This document shows positions 14,515 to 22,325 of a stretch of DNA of 55,036 nt, piece by piece. The notes beneath the pieces were generated by a model. The model had not been told where the DNA came from. It ran no database searches and saw nothing but the letters and a program-made list of their open reading frames with translations. A program made the position numbers and the translations under genes. How positions within the stretch are numbered: position 1 is the first letter of the stretch; each line of letters begins with the position of its first letter. The DNA comes from CAYLNM01 sp964385045 (GTDB taxonomy: Bacteria > Planctomycetota > Phycisphaerae > Phycisphaerales > SM1A02): assembly GCA_964385045.1 (NCBI GenBank), contig CAYLNM010000011.1, forward strand, positions 1 through 55,036. The letters run 5' to 3'.

Positions 14515-16182
14515 GTGCCCGGACGACCGGAGATCGGCTCCGCGGCGGCGTCCCGCGTCGCCCGGAGCCCGGCCGCCCCCGGCCAGACGCCGCTCCCCGC
14601 CGGCCTCGTGCCGGCGGGGGCGGCGGCGGGGGGCCTTCCGCCGATCGCCTCGTCGCCGTCCTCGCCGCGCGCCACGGCGCCGGCGGCCGGACGGTCCGCG
14701 TCGCGGACGGTGGTGGTCGGCGCGGGCTTCGGCGGCATGGCCGCCGCGCTGCGCCTGCGGACCCTCGGCCACGAGGTGACGCTCGTGGATCGCATCGACC
14801 AGCTCGGCGGCCGCGGACGCGTGCACCGACGGGACGGCTACGTCTTCGACGCCGGCCCGACGGTGATCACGGCCCCGTGGCTGTTCGCCGAGCTGTTCGA
14901 GCTGTTCGGGCGCCGGATGGAGGAGGAGCTCACGCTCGCCCCCGTCGACCCGTGGTACCGGATCGTCTTCGACGACGGGACCTCGTTCGACTACGACGGC
15001 GACGTCGAGCACGCCCTCGCCCAGGTGCGGGACATCGAGCCGCGCGACGCCGACGGCATGCTGCGCATGCTGAGGCAGTGCGAGCGGATCTACGAGGTCG
15101 GCTTCGAGCGGCTCGGCGACGTGCCGTTCCTGTCGCTCGGGACGATGATCGCCGCGATCCCGCAGATGATTCGCCTCGGGTCCTTCCGGTCGACCTGGGG
15201 CTTCGTGTCGCGCCACCTGCGCGACCACCGACTTCGGCGCGTGTTCTCGTTCCAGCCGCTGCTGGTCGGCGGGAACCCGCTCACGACGACGTCGATCTAC
15301 GCCCTGATCCAGGTCGTGGAGCGGCGCTTCGGCATTCACTACACGATGGGTGGCACGGGGGCGCTCGTCGCGGCGCTCGGTCGCCTGATGGAGGACGTCG
15401 GGATCGACATCCGGCTCGGGGCCGACGTGGAGCGCGTCGCCACCACGGGGGGCCGCGTGTGCGGCGTCGACCTCGCCGGCGGCACCCGCATCCCGGCCGA
15501 CCGGGTGGTCTGCAACGCCGACCCGGTCACCGTCTACGAGCATCTGCTCGACGGCGAGCCGCGGGCGGCGGCGATGCGCCGCAAGGCCCGCCGGATGAAG
15601 ATGTCGATGGGGCTGTTCGTGGCCTACTTCGGCACCGACCGGACCTACGAGGACGTGGCCCACCACACGATCGTGCTCAGCGATCGGTACGAGGGGCTGC
15701 TCAAGGACATCTTCGACCGCCGGCGGCTGCCGGGGGACCCGAGCCTCTACGTGCACGCCCCGACGCGGACGGACCCGGCCATGGCGCCGGACGGGCACGA
15801 GTGCTTCTACGCCCTCGCCCCGGTCCCGAACCTCGACGCGGGGATCGACTGGGAGCGCGAGGGCGATCGCTATCGCGACGTGGTGCTCGAGCGCATCGAG
15901 GCGGCCATGGCCCCCGAGCTGCGGGCCCGTCTGGACACCTGCTTCTACTCGACGCCGGAGACGTTCCGGCGCGACTTCCTCAGCCCGGCGGGGGCCGGCT
16001 TCTCGGTGCAGCCGCTGCTGACGCAGTCGGCGTGGTTCCGCTTCCACGCCAGGTGCCCGAAGGTCGGCGGCCTGTACTTCGTCGGCGCCGGGACGCACCC
16101 GGGGGCGGGGCTGCCCGGCGTGACGATGTCGGCGCGCGTGCTCGAGCGCGTGCTGCGCGAGGAAGGGGCAGTCCACGCATGA
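14515..16182 (+). CDS. crtI: Phytoene desaturase
   Basis: A 555-residue CrtI-family FAD oxidoreductase that converts phytoene to lycopene. The dinucleotide fold VVVGAGFGGMAAALRLRTLGHEVTLVDRIDQLGGRG starts near residue 65. Family motifs follow: DAGPTVITAPW, FSFQPLLVGGNPL, YTMGGTGALVAALGRLMEDVG, and the C-terminal GGLYFVGAGTHPGAGLPGVTMSA. It starts at a GTG 5 nt after the rhodopsin stop. The first 64 residues are an Ala/Pro/Ser-rich extension not needed by the family fold; a shorter start cannot be excluded here. The stop overlaps the crtB ATG (ATGA). All-trans-lycopene is the expected product since crtY follows. Confidence 0.92.
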   Translation: MPGRPEIGSAAASRVARSPAAPGQTPLPAGLVPAGAAAGGLPPIASSPSSPRATAPAAGRSASRTVVVGAGFGGMAAALRLRTLGHEVTLVDRIDQLGGRGRVHRRDGYVFDAGPTVITAPWLFAELFELFGRRMEEELTLAPVDPWYRIVFDDGTSFDYDGDVEHALAQVRDIEPRDADGMLRMLRQCERIYEVGFERLGDVPFLSLGTMIAAIPQMIRLGSFRSTWGFVSRHLRDHRLRRVFSFQPLLVGGNPLTTTSIYALIQVVERRFGIHYTMGGTGALVAALGRLMEDVGIDIRLGADVERVATTGGRVCGVDLAGGTRIPADRVVCNADPVTVYEHLLDGEPRAAAMRRKARRMKMSMGLFVAYFGTDRTYEDVAHHTIVLSDRYEGLLKDIFDRRRLPGDPSLYVHAPTRTDPAMAPDGHECFYALAPVPNLDAGIDWEREGDRYRDVVLERIEAAMAPELRARLDTCFYSTPETFRRDFLSPAGAGFSVQPLLTQSAWFRFHARCPKVGGLYFVGAGTHPGAGLPGVTMSARVLERVLREEGAVHA

Positions 16183-17324
16183 CCCGGATCGCGGCGAGTA
16201 CGGCGACGGTGGTGGCGGTCGGTCCGGACCCGGCGGCGAGCGCGGCGCACGAGACGACCGCGCCGGCGGCCGTGACCGTGCCGGCGCCCGGCCCCCCGGC
16301 CGCGGCCTCGTCGTCGCCGGCGGGGGCGGACCTGCTGCGGCGGCACGCCCGGACGTTCCACCTCGCGGCGCGGCTGCTGCCGCCCGATGCGGCGCGGGAC
16401 CTGGCGGTGCTCTACGGCTTCTGCCGCCGGCTCGACGACGCGGTGGACGAGGCCGCGACGCCGGCCGAGGCGCGGACCCGGCTCGAGCGGCTGCTGCGGG
16501 GACGTGAGCGTGTCGGCGGGAGCCCGGAGGCCTGCGGCGACGGCTGCGGCGGCTCGGGCGACCCCGGCGACCCCGTGGTCGTGGACTTCGAGCGGCTGGC
16601 CCGGGGGCGCGGCATCCCGCGGGGGGTGGTGGACGAGCTCGTGCGCGGCGTCGCGTCGGACCTCGGAACGGTGCGGGTCGCGAACGAGCGCGAGCTCATG
16701 CGGTACGCGTACCGCGTGGCGGGCGCGGTCGGCCTCATGATCGCCGCGGTGCTCGACGTGCCCGAGCGGGCGCACCCCCACGCGATCGACCTCGGGCTCG
16801 CGATGCAGCTGACGAACATCGCCCGCGACGTGGCCGAGGACGCCGCCCGCGGCCGCGTGTACCTGCCTGCGACGTGGGTGGCGGCGGAAGACGTGCTGCG
16901 GGCGACGTGCGGCGAGGCCGGGGCGGGCGGCGGGGCCTGGGCCACCGGCGCGGCCGCGGCCGCCGACGCCGCCGCCGAGCGAGCCACGCTCGCGGCCATC
17001 CGGCGCCTGCTGGAGCTCGCCGAGCGGCACTACCGCGCCGCGGACGGGGGCATGAGCGACCTGCCCGTCGCGGTTCGGCCCGGCATCCTCGCCGCGAGCC
17101 GGAACTACGAGGCGATCGGGGCCCGCGTGGCCCGCCGCGGCCGGGCTGCGCTGCGGTCGCGGTCCCGCGTCGGTGCGGCGGGCAAGCTCCTCGGCGTCGT
17201 TCGGGCGACCGCCTCGGCGGGTCGCCTCGCCGTCCTCGGCGAGCGGGGCTTCGTGCCGCACGACGGCCGCGGACACGAGCACCTCGAGGGCCTGCCGCGG
17301 CGGCTGCGGGAGGCGGCGGCGTGA
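16179..17324 (+). CDS. crtB: Phytoene synthase
   Basis: A 381-residue squalene/phytoene synthase family enzyme, condensing two geranylgeranyl diphosphates to phytoene. First Asp-rich motif: YGFCRRLDDAVDEA; second: LTNIARDVAEDAARGRVYLP; both bind diphosphate-Mg. YAYRVAGAVGLM is also typical. The ATG overlaps the crtI stop by ATGA, which fixes the start and makes the roughly 50-residue Ala/Pro-rich N-terminus genuine. Low-complexity insertions occur near 110-128 and 240-265. The stop overlaps the crtY GTG. Confidence 0.93.
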   Translation: MTRIAASTATVVAVGPDPAASAAHETTAPAAVTVPAPGPPAAASSSPAGADLLRRHARTFHLAARLLPPDAARDLAVLYGFCRRLDDAVDEAATPAEARTRLERLLRGRERVGGSPEACGDGCGGSGDPGDPVVVDFERLARGRGIPRGVVDELVRGVASDLGTVRVANERELMRYAYRVAGAVGLMIAAVLDVPERAHPHAIDLGLAMQLTNIARDVAEDAARGRVYLPATWVAAEDVLRATCGEAGAGGGAWATGAAAAADAAAERATLAAIRRLLELAERHYRAADGGMSDLPVAVRPGILAASRNYEAIGARVARRGRAALRSRSRVGAAGKLLGVVRATASAGRLAVLGERGFVPHDGRGHEHLEGLPRRLREAAA

Positions 17325-18532
17325 CGGCGGACGCTCCGAGGACGCGATCGTTCGGCATCATCGGCGCGGGCTGCGCCGGCCTGTCGCTCGCGGTCGAGCT
17401 GCTCGAGGCGATGCCCGACGCCCGCGTCACCGTCGTCGAGCCGCGGACGAGCTTCCCCCGCGACCGCACGTGGTGCTGGTGGTCGGTCGAGCCGACGCGC
17501 TGGGACCACCTCGCGACGCACACGTGGCACCGCTGGCGGGCCCGCACCCCGCGCACGGAGATCGTGCACGAGGCCCGGCGGCATCCGTACCGGCACCTGC
17601 CGTCGGACCGCTTCCACGTCGCCGCGATCGACCACCTGCGGGCGACGGGACGGGCGGAGCTCCGGCTCGGGCTCGAGGCCCGCGACGTCACCGTCCGCGC
17701 CCGGGCGGCGTGGATCGAGACGCCGCTGGAGTCGGCCGGGCCGTTCGAGATCGTCTTCGACGGGCGGCCGCCGCACCTGCAGCCGGGCCTCGAGACCGAG
17801 GCCGACCGCGCCGCGGGCCTCGTCCAGCGCTTCGTCGGGCGCGAGGTGCGGACGGATCGCCCGGTCTTCGATCCGACGACGGTGGAGCTGATGGACTTCG
17901 ACGTCCCGCAGGCGGGCGGGCCGCACTTCGTGTACGTGCTGCCGTTCGCCGAGGACCACGCGCTGGTCGAGTCGACCCGCCTGATGCCGCCGGGGGCTCC
18001 GGAGCCCGACTGGGACGCGGCGATCGCCGGCTGGCTCGAGCGCCGGGGCGCGTCGGCGCAGGCGGTGCTCCGCGAGGAGCGGGGCGCGATCCCGATGCGG
18101 TCGATCCCGGTGCCTCGCGGCCCGGTCGGCCGCCACTGCCCGATCGGGACCGCGGCCGGCCTCGTCAAGCCGTCGAGCGGCTACGCGTTCGCGGCGGTGC
18201 AGCGCGCCTCGCGGCGGCTCGCCCGGGCCGTCGCCACCGAGCGCGTCCCGCAGTTCCCGGCCGTGCGCAGCCGGCTCGCCGAGTCGATGGACCGGCTGAT
18301 GCTCTCGCTGCTGCGTTCGTCGCCCGAGGTCGCCCCGGACGTGCTCGTCGGCGTGCTCCGCGGCGTGCGGGGCGACCGGGCGGCCCGCTTCCTGACCGAC
18401 CACGCCCGTCCCTCGGACCTGCTCGCCGTGCTGCGTGCGACCCCGCCCGGCCCGATGACGCGGCACCTGCTCGGGCGCTCGCCCGCATCGCGACCGACCC
18501 CACGGGCCGCCGAGGCGGAGGTCGCGCGATGA
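17321..18532 (+). CDS. crtY: Lycopene beta-cyclase (CrtY family)
   Basis: A 403-residue CrtY-type cyclase that turns lycopene into beta-carotene. The N-terminal nucleotide fold is FGIIGAGCAGLSLAVELLE; the family motifs RDRTWCWW, MDFDVPQ..PHFVYVLPF and ALVESTRL are present, with the PSSGYAFAAVQR region near residue 287. The GTG start sits inside the crtB stop (GTGA), so there is no N-terminal extension, unlike the other enzymes of the operon. The last codons overlap blh by ATGA. Supplying beta-carotene is the committed step toward retinal here; no crtZ, crtW or other xanthophyll gene is in the window. Confidence 0.92.
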   Translation: MTADAPRTRSFGIIGAGCAGLSLAVELLEAMPDARVTVVEPRTSFPRDRTWCWWSVEPTRWDHLATHTWHRWRARTPRTEIVHEARRHPYRHLPSDRFHVAAIDHLRATGRAELRLGLEARDVTVRARAAWIETPLESAGPFEIVFDGRPPHLQPGLETEADRAAGLVQRFVGREVRTDRPVFDPTTVELMDFDVPQAGGPHFVYVLPFAEDHALVESTRLMPPGAPEPDWDAAIAGWLERRGASAQAVLREERGAIPMRSIPVPRGPVGRHCPIGTAAGLVKPSSGYAFAAVQRASRRLARAVATERVPQFPAVRSRLAESMDRLMLSLLRSSPEVAPDVLVGVLRGVRGDRAARFLTDHARPSDLLAVLRATPPGPMTRHLLGRSPASRPTPRAAEAEVAR

Positions 18533-19608
18533 CCGAGCCCCTCACCCCGCCGATCGCGATGGCGTCCGCGGCGACCGGCCGCGCCGAGGGCACGGCCGGC
18601 GCGCGCGGGGGCGCGGGCCGCTCCGGCCTCGCCGCCGCCGCGACCCCGCCCGAGTCGCCCGACTGGCTCGCCCGCGGCCTCGATCGCCACGCCCTGGCGA
18701 TGGTGCCGGTCCTGATCGCGGCCGGGCTCGCCTGGTCCGTCACCGGAGGCCTCGGCCCGGCGGCCACCGTCGGCCTGCTCGCGGCGCTGGTGGCGGTGCT
18801 GGGACTGCCGCACGGCGCCTTCGACATGGAGGTGGGCCGCCGCCTGCTTCGCCCGCGGCTCGGTCGCCGCTGGGCGGTGCCCTTCGTGGGCGGCTACCTC
18901 GCGGCCACCGCCGCGGTCGCGGCGTGGTGGTGGCTCCATCCGCCCACCGCCCTCGCGGGGCTGCTCGTCCTCGGCGTCCTGCACTTCGGCGACGAGGATC
19001 TCGGCCCCGAGTCGCGGGGCGTGCACGGACCGCGGCGACTGATGCGGGCCGGGGGCCGCGGCGCGGTGGCGGTCCTCGCGCCGCTCGCCTTGCGCCCGGA
19101 CGACGTCGCCGCGATCTTCGCGGTGCTCCTCGGCGGGGCCGGCGGCTCGCTCGCCGATCCCGGCGTGGTCCAGACCATCGGGCTCGTCGGGCTCGCCCTC
19201 GCGGTGCCCGGACTGCTCGACGCCGCCGCCGCCCGCGGGCCGCGGCGGCTGCCGCTGCTGGAGCCCGTCGCGGTCGCCGCCGCCGCGTGGCTGCTGCCGC
19301 CCGCGGCCTTCTTCACGCTGTACTTCTGCCTCGTCCACGCGGTACGGCACTCGATGCGATCGGCGGCCGAGCTCGTCCCGGCCGACCCGCGCGGTGCCGC
19401 CGTCCGCTTCGTGCGGGCGACCTGGCCCGCCACCGCGGCCACCGTGCTCGGCGCCGGCGTCGTCGCCGCCGTGCTCGCCGCGGGCGATCGACCGCTGCCC
19501 GCCGTCGGCCTGCAGGTCGTCTTCATCGGCCTGCACGCCCTGACCGTGCCCCACGTGCTGCTGGCGCTGCTCGAGCACCGCGGCGTCCCCACCGGAGACC
19601 ACGCATGA
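18529..19608 (+). CDS. blh: Brp/Blh-type beta-carotene 15,15'-dioxygenase
   Basis: A 359-residue polytopic membrane enzyme that cleaves beta-carotene into two retinals, the chromophore for the rhodopsin 4 kb upstream. The conserved histidines of the family are present in GLPHGAFDME, LHFGDED, CLVHAVRHS and LTVPHVLL, and would hold the catalytic iron. About ten hydrophobic segments are visible. The first 45 residues are an Ala/Gly-rich extension whose ATG is fixed by the ATGA overlap with crtY. The stop overlaps the crtE ATG. In rhodopsin-bearing bacteria blh is nearly always linked to the opsin gene, which supports this call. Confidence 0.93.
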   Translation: MTEPLTPPIAMASAATGRAEGTAGARGGAGRSGLAAAATPPESPDWLARGLDRHALAMVPVLIAAGLAWSVTGGLGPAATVGLLAALVAVLGLPHGAFDMEVGRRLLRPRLGRRWAVPFVGGYLAATAAVAAWWWLHPPTALAGLLVLGVLHFGDEDLGPESRGVHGPRRLMRAGGRGAVAVLAPLALRPDDVAAIFAVLLGGAGGSLADPGVVQTIGLVGLALAVPGLLDAAAARGPRRLPLLEPVAVAAAAWLLPPAAFFTLYFCLVHAVRHSMRSAAELVPADPRGAAVRFVRATWPATAATVLGAGVVAAVLAAGDRPLPAVGLQVVFIGLHALTVPHVLLALLEHRGVPTGDHA

Positions 19609-20564
19609 GCGGCCCGAGCACCGTCGCCCCCGAGCATTCGTCCGTCGCGCGGTCGCCGGAGACCTTCGCGCCCGCCGCGTCGCCGCCGGCCGGCTCGGGA
19701 TCGCCCGACCGCGCCCGCCGCGACGCGCTCGCGGCCCTCGCGCCGCGGCTCGACGCCTGCGAGCACGCGGAACTCGAGTCCGCCCTCGCCCGCGCGGTCG
19801 ACGGCCGCCGTCCCCTCGGCCCGGTGGTGCTCGCCGGGATCCGCGGCGGCGGTCGCCTGCGTCCGCTGCTCGTGCGCGAGGCCTTCCTCGCCGTCGGCGA
19901 CGTGGGCCTCGGCGGCGCGGACGACGATGCGTGGCTGCCGGCGGCGGTGGCGGTGGAGCTGGTCCACGCCGCGAGCCTCGCCCACGACGACCTGCCCGCC
20001 TTCGACGACGCCGACGAGCGGCGGGGCGAGCCGTCGCTGCACGTGCGGGCGGGCGTCCCGGCCGCGGTGCTCGCGGGCGACGCGATGCTCGCGAGCGGAC
20101 TCGCCACCGCCGCCCGCGGCCTGCCGCCGGCCACCGCCGGGATCGCGGTGGACCTGCTGGCCCGGGCCGCGGTCGCGATGTGCCGCGGCCAGCACGAGGA
20201 CCTCACCGCCCGCGACGAGCGGTCGCGGCGGCGGGCCAACGCCCGCAAGTCGGGCACGCTCTTCGCCGCCGCGGGCGCCCTCGGCGTCCTCGCCCGCGGC
20301 GGCGACGCGCTCGCGGGACCGATGCCGTGGCGGCTCGCCGCCCTCGGCATGCGGCTCGGGCTCGCCTACCAGGCGGTGGACGACGTGCGGGACGGCGACG
20401 GCGTGGGCCGGGCCGCGGCCGCGGCCCAGCTCGCGGCGCTCCGCCGCCGGCTCGCGAGCCTGCCGCGGATGCCGCGGGTGGCGGGAGCGGTCGACCGGCT
20501 TGAGCGGGCCGCGGCGGCGGTCCCGCCGGCGGCCGGCGCGGCGGGCGTCACACCCGCGCCTTGA
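19605..20564 (+). CDS. crtE: Geranylgeranyl diphosphate synthase
   Basis: A 319-residue trans-prenyltransferase that makes the C20 precursor for CrtB. The first Asp-rich motif is HDDLPAFDDADERRG; the two residues inserted between its aspartates are typical of bacterial GGPP/FPP synthases. The second motif is YQAVDDVRDGDG. GGGRLRPLL near residue 80 is the diphosphate-binding stretch. The first 38 residues are an Ala/Pro/Ser-rich extension. The start is fixed by ATGA overlap with blh. The final 17 nt overlap the end of the convergent SnoaL-like gene. FPP versus GGPP specificity cannot be read by eye; the operon context decides for GGPP. Confidence 0.88.
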   Translation: MSGPSTVAPEHSSVARSPETFAPAASPPAGSGSPDRARRDALAALAPRLDACEHAELESALARAVDGRRPLGPVVLAGIRGGGRLRPLLVREAFLAVGDVGLGGADDDAWLPAAVAVELVHAASLAHDDLPAFDDADERRGEPSLHVRAGVPAAVLAGDAMLASGLATAARGLPPATAGIAVDLLARAAVAMCRGQHEDLTARDERSRRRANARKSGTLFAAAGALGVLARGGDALAGPMPWRLAALGMRLGLAYQAVDDVRDGDGVGRAAAAAQLAALRRRLASLPRMPRVAGAVDRLERAAAAVPPAAGAAGVTPAP

Positions 20565-21054
20565 TCGTGCGGATGCCCCAGCCGAGCACGGGCACGTGCT
20601 CGAAGAGGCCGCGGGCCGCGTCCCAGTAGTCCTGGTGCAGCAGGATGCGGCCGTCCGCGTCGAGCCGCAGGTGCGTCACGCCGATCGAGTCGGTCCACTC
20701 GCCCCGGCGGAACCGCTTGAACTTGATCCGCATCCGCCAGCGGACGAGGAAGTCGCCGTCGGCCCCGCGGGCCTCGTGCACCGTCACCTCGAAGTCGTCG
20801 CACAGCGACGCCGAGTGCGCGAGGTACGAGGCGAGCTCCTCGCGGCGGTGGATGGTCTTGAGCGTGTCGTCGAACCAGACGTCCTCGGCGTAGGCGGCCT
20901 CGACCGCGGGCGGCACCGCGTCCGGCGTGAACTCGGCGAAGAGCCGGCGGAACGTCTCGGCCACGTGCGCCGCCTCGTCCTGGTCCGCCGGCACGCAGCG
21001 GGCGGTGCGATCGGCGGTGGCGGCGAGGGCGGCCTCGTAGTCGGTCGGGTGCAT
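20548..21054 (-). CDS. SnoaL/NTF2-like domain protein adjoining the rhodopsin operon
   Basis: A 168-residue soluble protein with an NTF2-like fold signature: an N-terminal helix pair (AETFRRLFAEFTPDA), YAEDVWFDDTLKTIHRREELASYLA, then strands FEVTVHEARGADGDFLVRWRMRIKFKRF and a C-terminal HLRLDADGRILLHQDYWDAA. SnoaL-like proteins can be small hydrolases, isomerases or binding proteins; no specific activity can be given. Genes of this type are found near carotenoid or rhodopsin clusters in other bacteria, which makes a related role plausible, but this is inference. It converges on crtE and overlaps it by 17 nt. Confidence 0.72.
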   Translation of the reverse strand: MHPTDYEAALAATADRTARCVPADQDEAAHVAETFRRLFAEFTPDAVPPAVEAAYAEDVWFDDTLKTIHRREELASYLAHSASLCDDFEVTVHEARGADGDFLVRWRMRIKFKRFRRGEWTDSIGVTHLRLDADGRILLHQDYWDAARGLFEHVPVLGWGIRTIKARV

Positions 21055-21134
21055 GCGGGATCCTCGGAGGGCGGGCGGGAGGCGAGTCGGTGCGGCGCGG
21101 CGCGGCGCACGGTCGCGGCGCCACGATCACTCGG

Positions 21135-21140
21135 ACGGTA
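21135..21140 (-). promoter_or_regulatory. TANNNT -10 box upstream of the SnoaL-like gene
   Basis: TACCGT on the minus strand, 80 nt upstream of ATG 21054. It would give a leader of roughly 75 nt, so this gene is not leaderless. Confidence 0.35.
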
Positions 21141-21277
21141 GGGCGATCGCCGCGGGGCGTGCGGCGGACGCGCCGCGCCGCCTCGGGGAAGCCCGGTCCG
21201 GACGTCGTGGTCGAGCTCGGTGGTGGCCGTCCGTCGGCGGGGGGGCGACCGGTCGGCGGCCGCCCGGGGCCGAGCGC

Positions 21278-21958
21278 TCAGGCGGCGTCGCGACCCGCGG
21301 CCTCGCCGTCACCGTCGGCGGTCCGGCGGGCGTCATAGGCGGCACGCCGCCGGGGATCACGGAGCGCGTCGTACGCCTGCTTGAGCGCCTCGAAGCAACG
21401 GCGAGCGTCAGGCGAGGGGTTGCGGTCGGGATGCATCCGCTTGGCGAGGGTGCGGAAGGCGAGTCGGATCGTCTCGTCGTCGGCGTCGGGCTGCACCTGC
21501 AGCATTCGGTAGTGATCCGGCTCGCGGAAGCTCGCCGTCACGCGTGCACCCGGAGGCGTGAAGCGGTGGACCGTCTCGCCCCGGGTCGACCCGGTTCCCC
21601 CGGCGTCCCTCGAGTCGTCGCCCGGCACCGTCAGGCAGCCGTACTTCGCCAGACGCTCGACCGCGACCTGCTTGCGGCGATCCACGTCGACGAACTCCAG
21701 CCCCATCTCCCACTGTCGGAAGCGGGGCCTGCGGATCCACACCACGCGGCCCGGCACGCGGAGCATGCCCTCGGGTGCGTGCAGTCCCAGCGTCACGGTC
21801 TCGCCCACCCGGAGCGGCGGCCGCCCGCGTCCGCCGACGCGAGCTCCGACTCGGGAGAGGTCCATGACGTCGCCGAGCGACGAGGCCTGCGACTCGGTCG
21901 CGTGCCGCGGCGCCCGCCGGCGGTCCGCGTGCCCGGGCTGACTCGGTGGAACCTCCAT
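21278..21958 (-). CDS. PilZ-DnaJ (J-domain) fusion protein
   Basis: A 226-residue cytoplasmic protein. Residues 10-95 form a PilZ domain with both c-di-GMP motifs intact: RxxxR (R14-R18, in DRRRAPRH) and DxSxxG (D33-L-S-R-V-G38). The conserved WEMGLEFVDVD closes the barrel. After a linker, residues 148-212 are a J-domain (DHYRMLQVQPDADDETIRLAF) with the essential HPD at 176-178 and the closing DPRRRAAYDARR helix. There are no zinc-finger or substrate-binding DnaJ parts. Known PilZ domains sense c-di-GMP and J-domains recruit Hsp70; coupling them suggests second-messenger control of a DnaK-dependent step, which is inference. Start ATG 21958 is preceded by a G-run rather than a clear Shine-Dalgarno. 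Confidence 0.8.
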   Translation of the reverse strand: MEVPPSQPGHADRRRAPRHATESQASSLGDVMDLSRVGARVGGRGRPPLRVGETVTLGLHAPEGMLRVPGRVVWIRRPRFRQWEMGLEFVDVDRRKQVAVERLAKYGCLTVPGDDSRDAGGTGSTRGETVHRFTPPGARVTASFREPDHYRMLQVQPDADDETIRLAFRTLAKRMHPDRNPSPDARRCFEALKQAYDALRDPRRRAAYDARRTADGDGEAAGRDAA

Positions 21959-22153
21959 GCCCCCCCGGCATCGGCCCGGGCGGATCGTCGCCGCAGGTCG
22001 ACCGGCCGCGCACCGGCGGCAATCGCCGCGGGAGAGGAGCATCGGCAGCGCCCGGGGGGACGGTGACGGTCGTGCGGGCCCGGATCACGGTCCGGGAACG
22101 CGGGCGTCCTGCCGGCGAGACGAGGACCGTCGGGGTCGCGGAGGTGGTCCGGC

Positions 22154-22305
22154 CGGTCCGGGGCCGGTCCGGGGGCGGTCCGGGNNNNNNNNNNNNNNNN
22201 NNNNNNNNNNNNNNNNNNNNNNNNNNNNNNNNNNNNNNNNNNNNNNNNNNNNNNNNNNNNNNNNNNNNNNNNNNNNNNNNNNNNCGGTCCGGGGGCGGTC
22301 CGGGC
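22154..22305. repeat. 11-bp tandem repeat CGGTCCGGGGS containing a 100-N gap
   Basis: Two and a half copies of CGGTCCGGGGS precede the N run at 22185-22284 and two copies follow it. The true copy number is unknown. The repeat lies between the PilZ-J start (21958) and the DUF21 stop (22326), so it is intergenic. The rest of this 367-bp interval holds no convincing gene. Confidence 0.75.
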
Positions 22306-22325
22306 CGGCCCGCCGGGCCCGCTCG

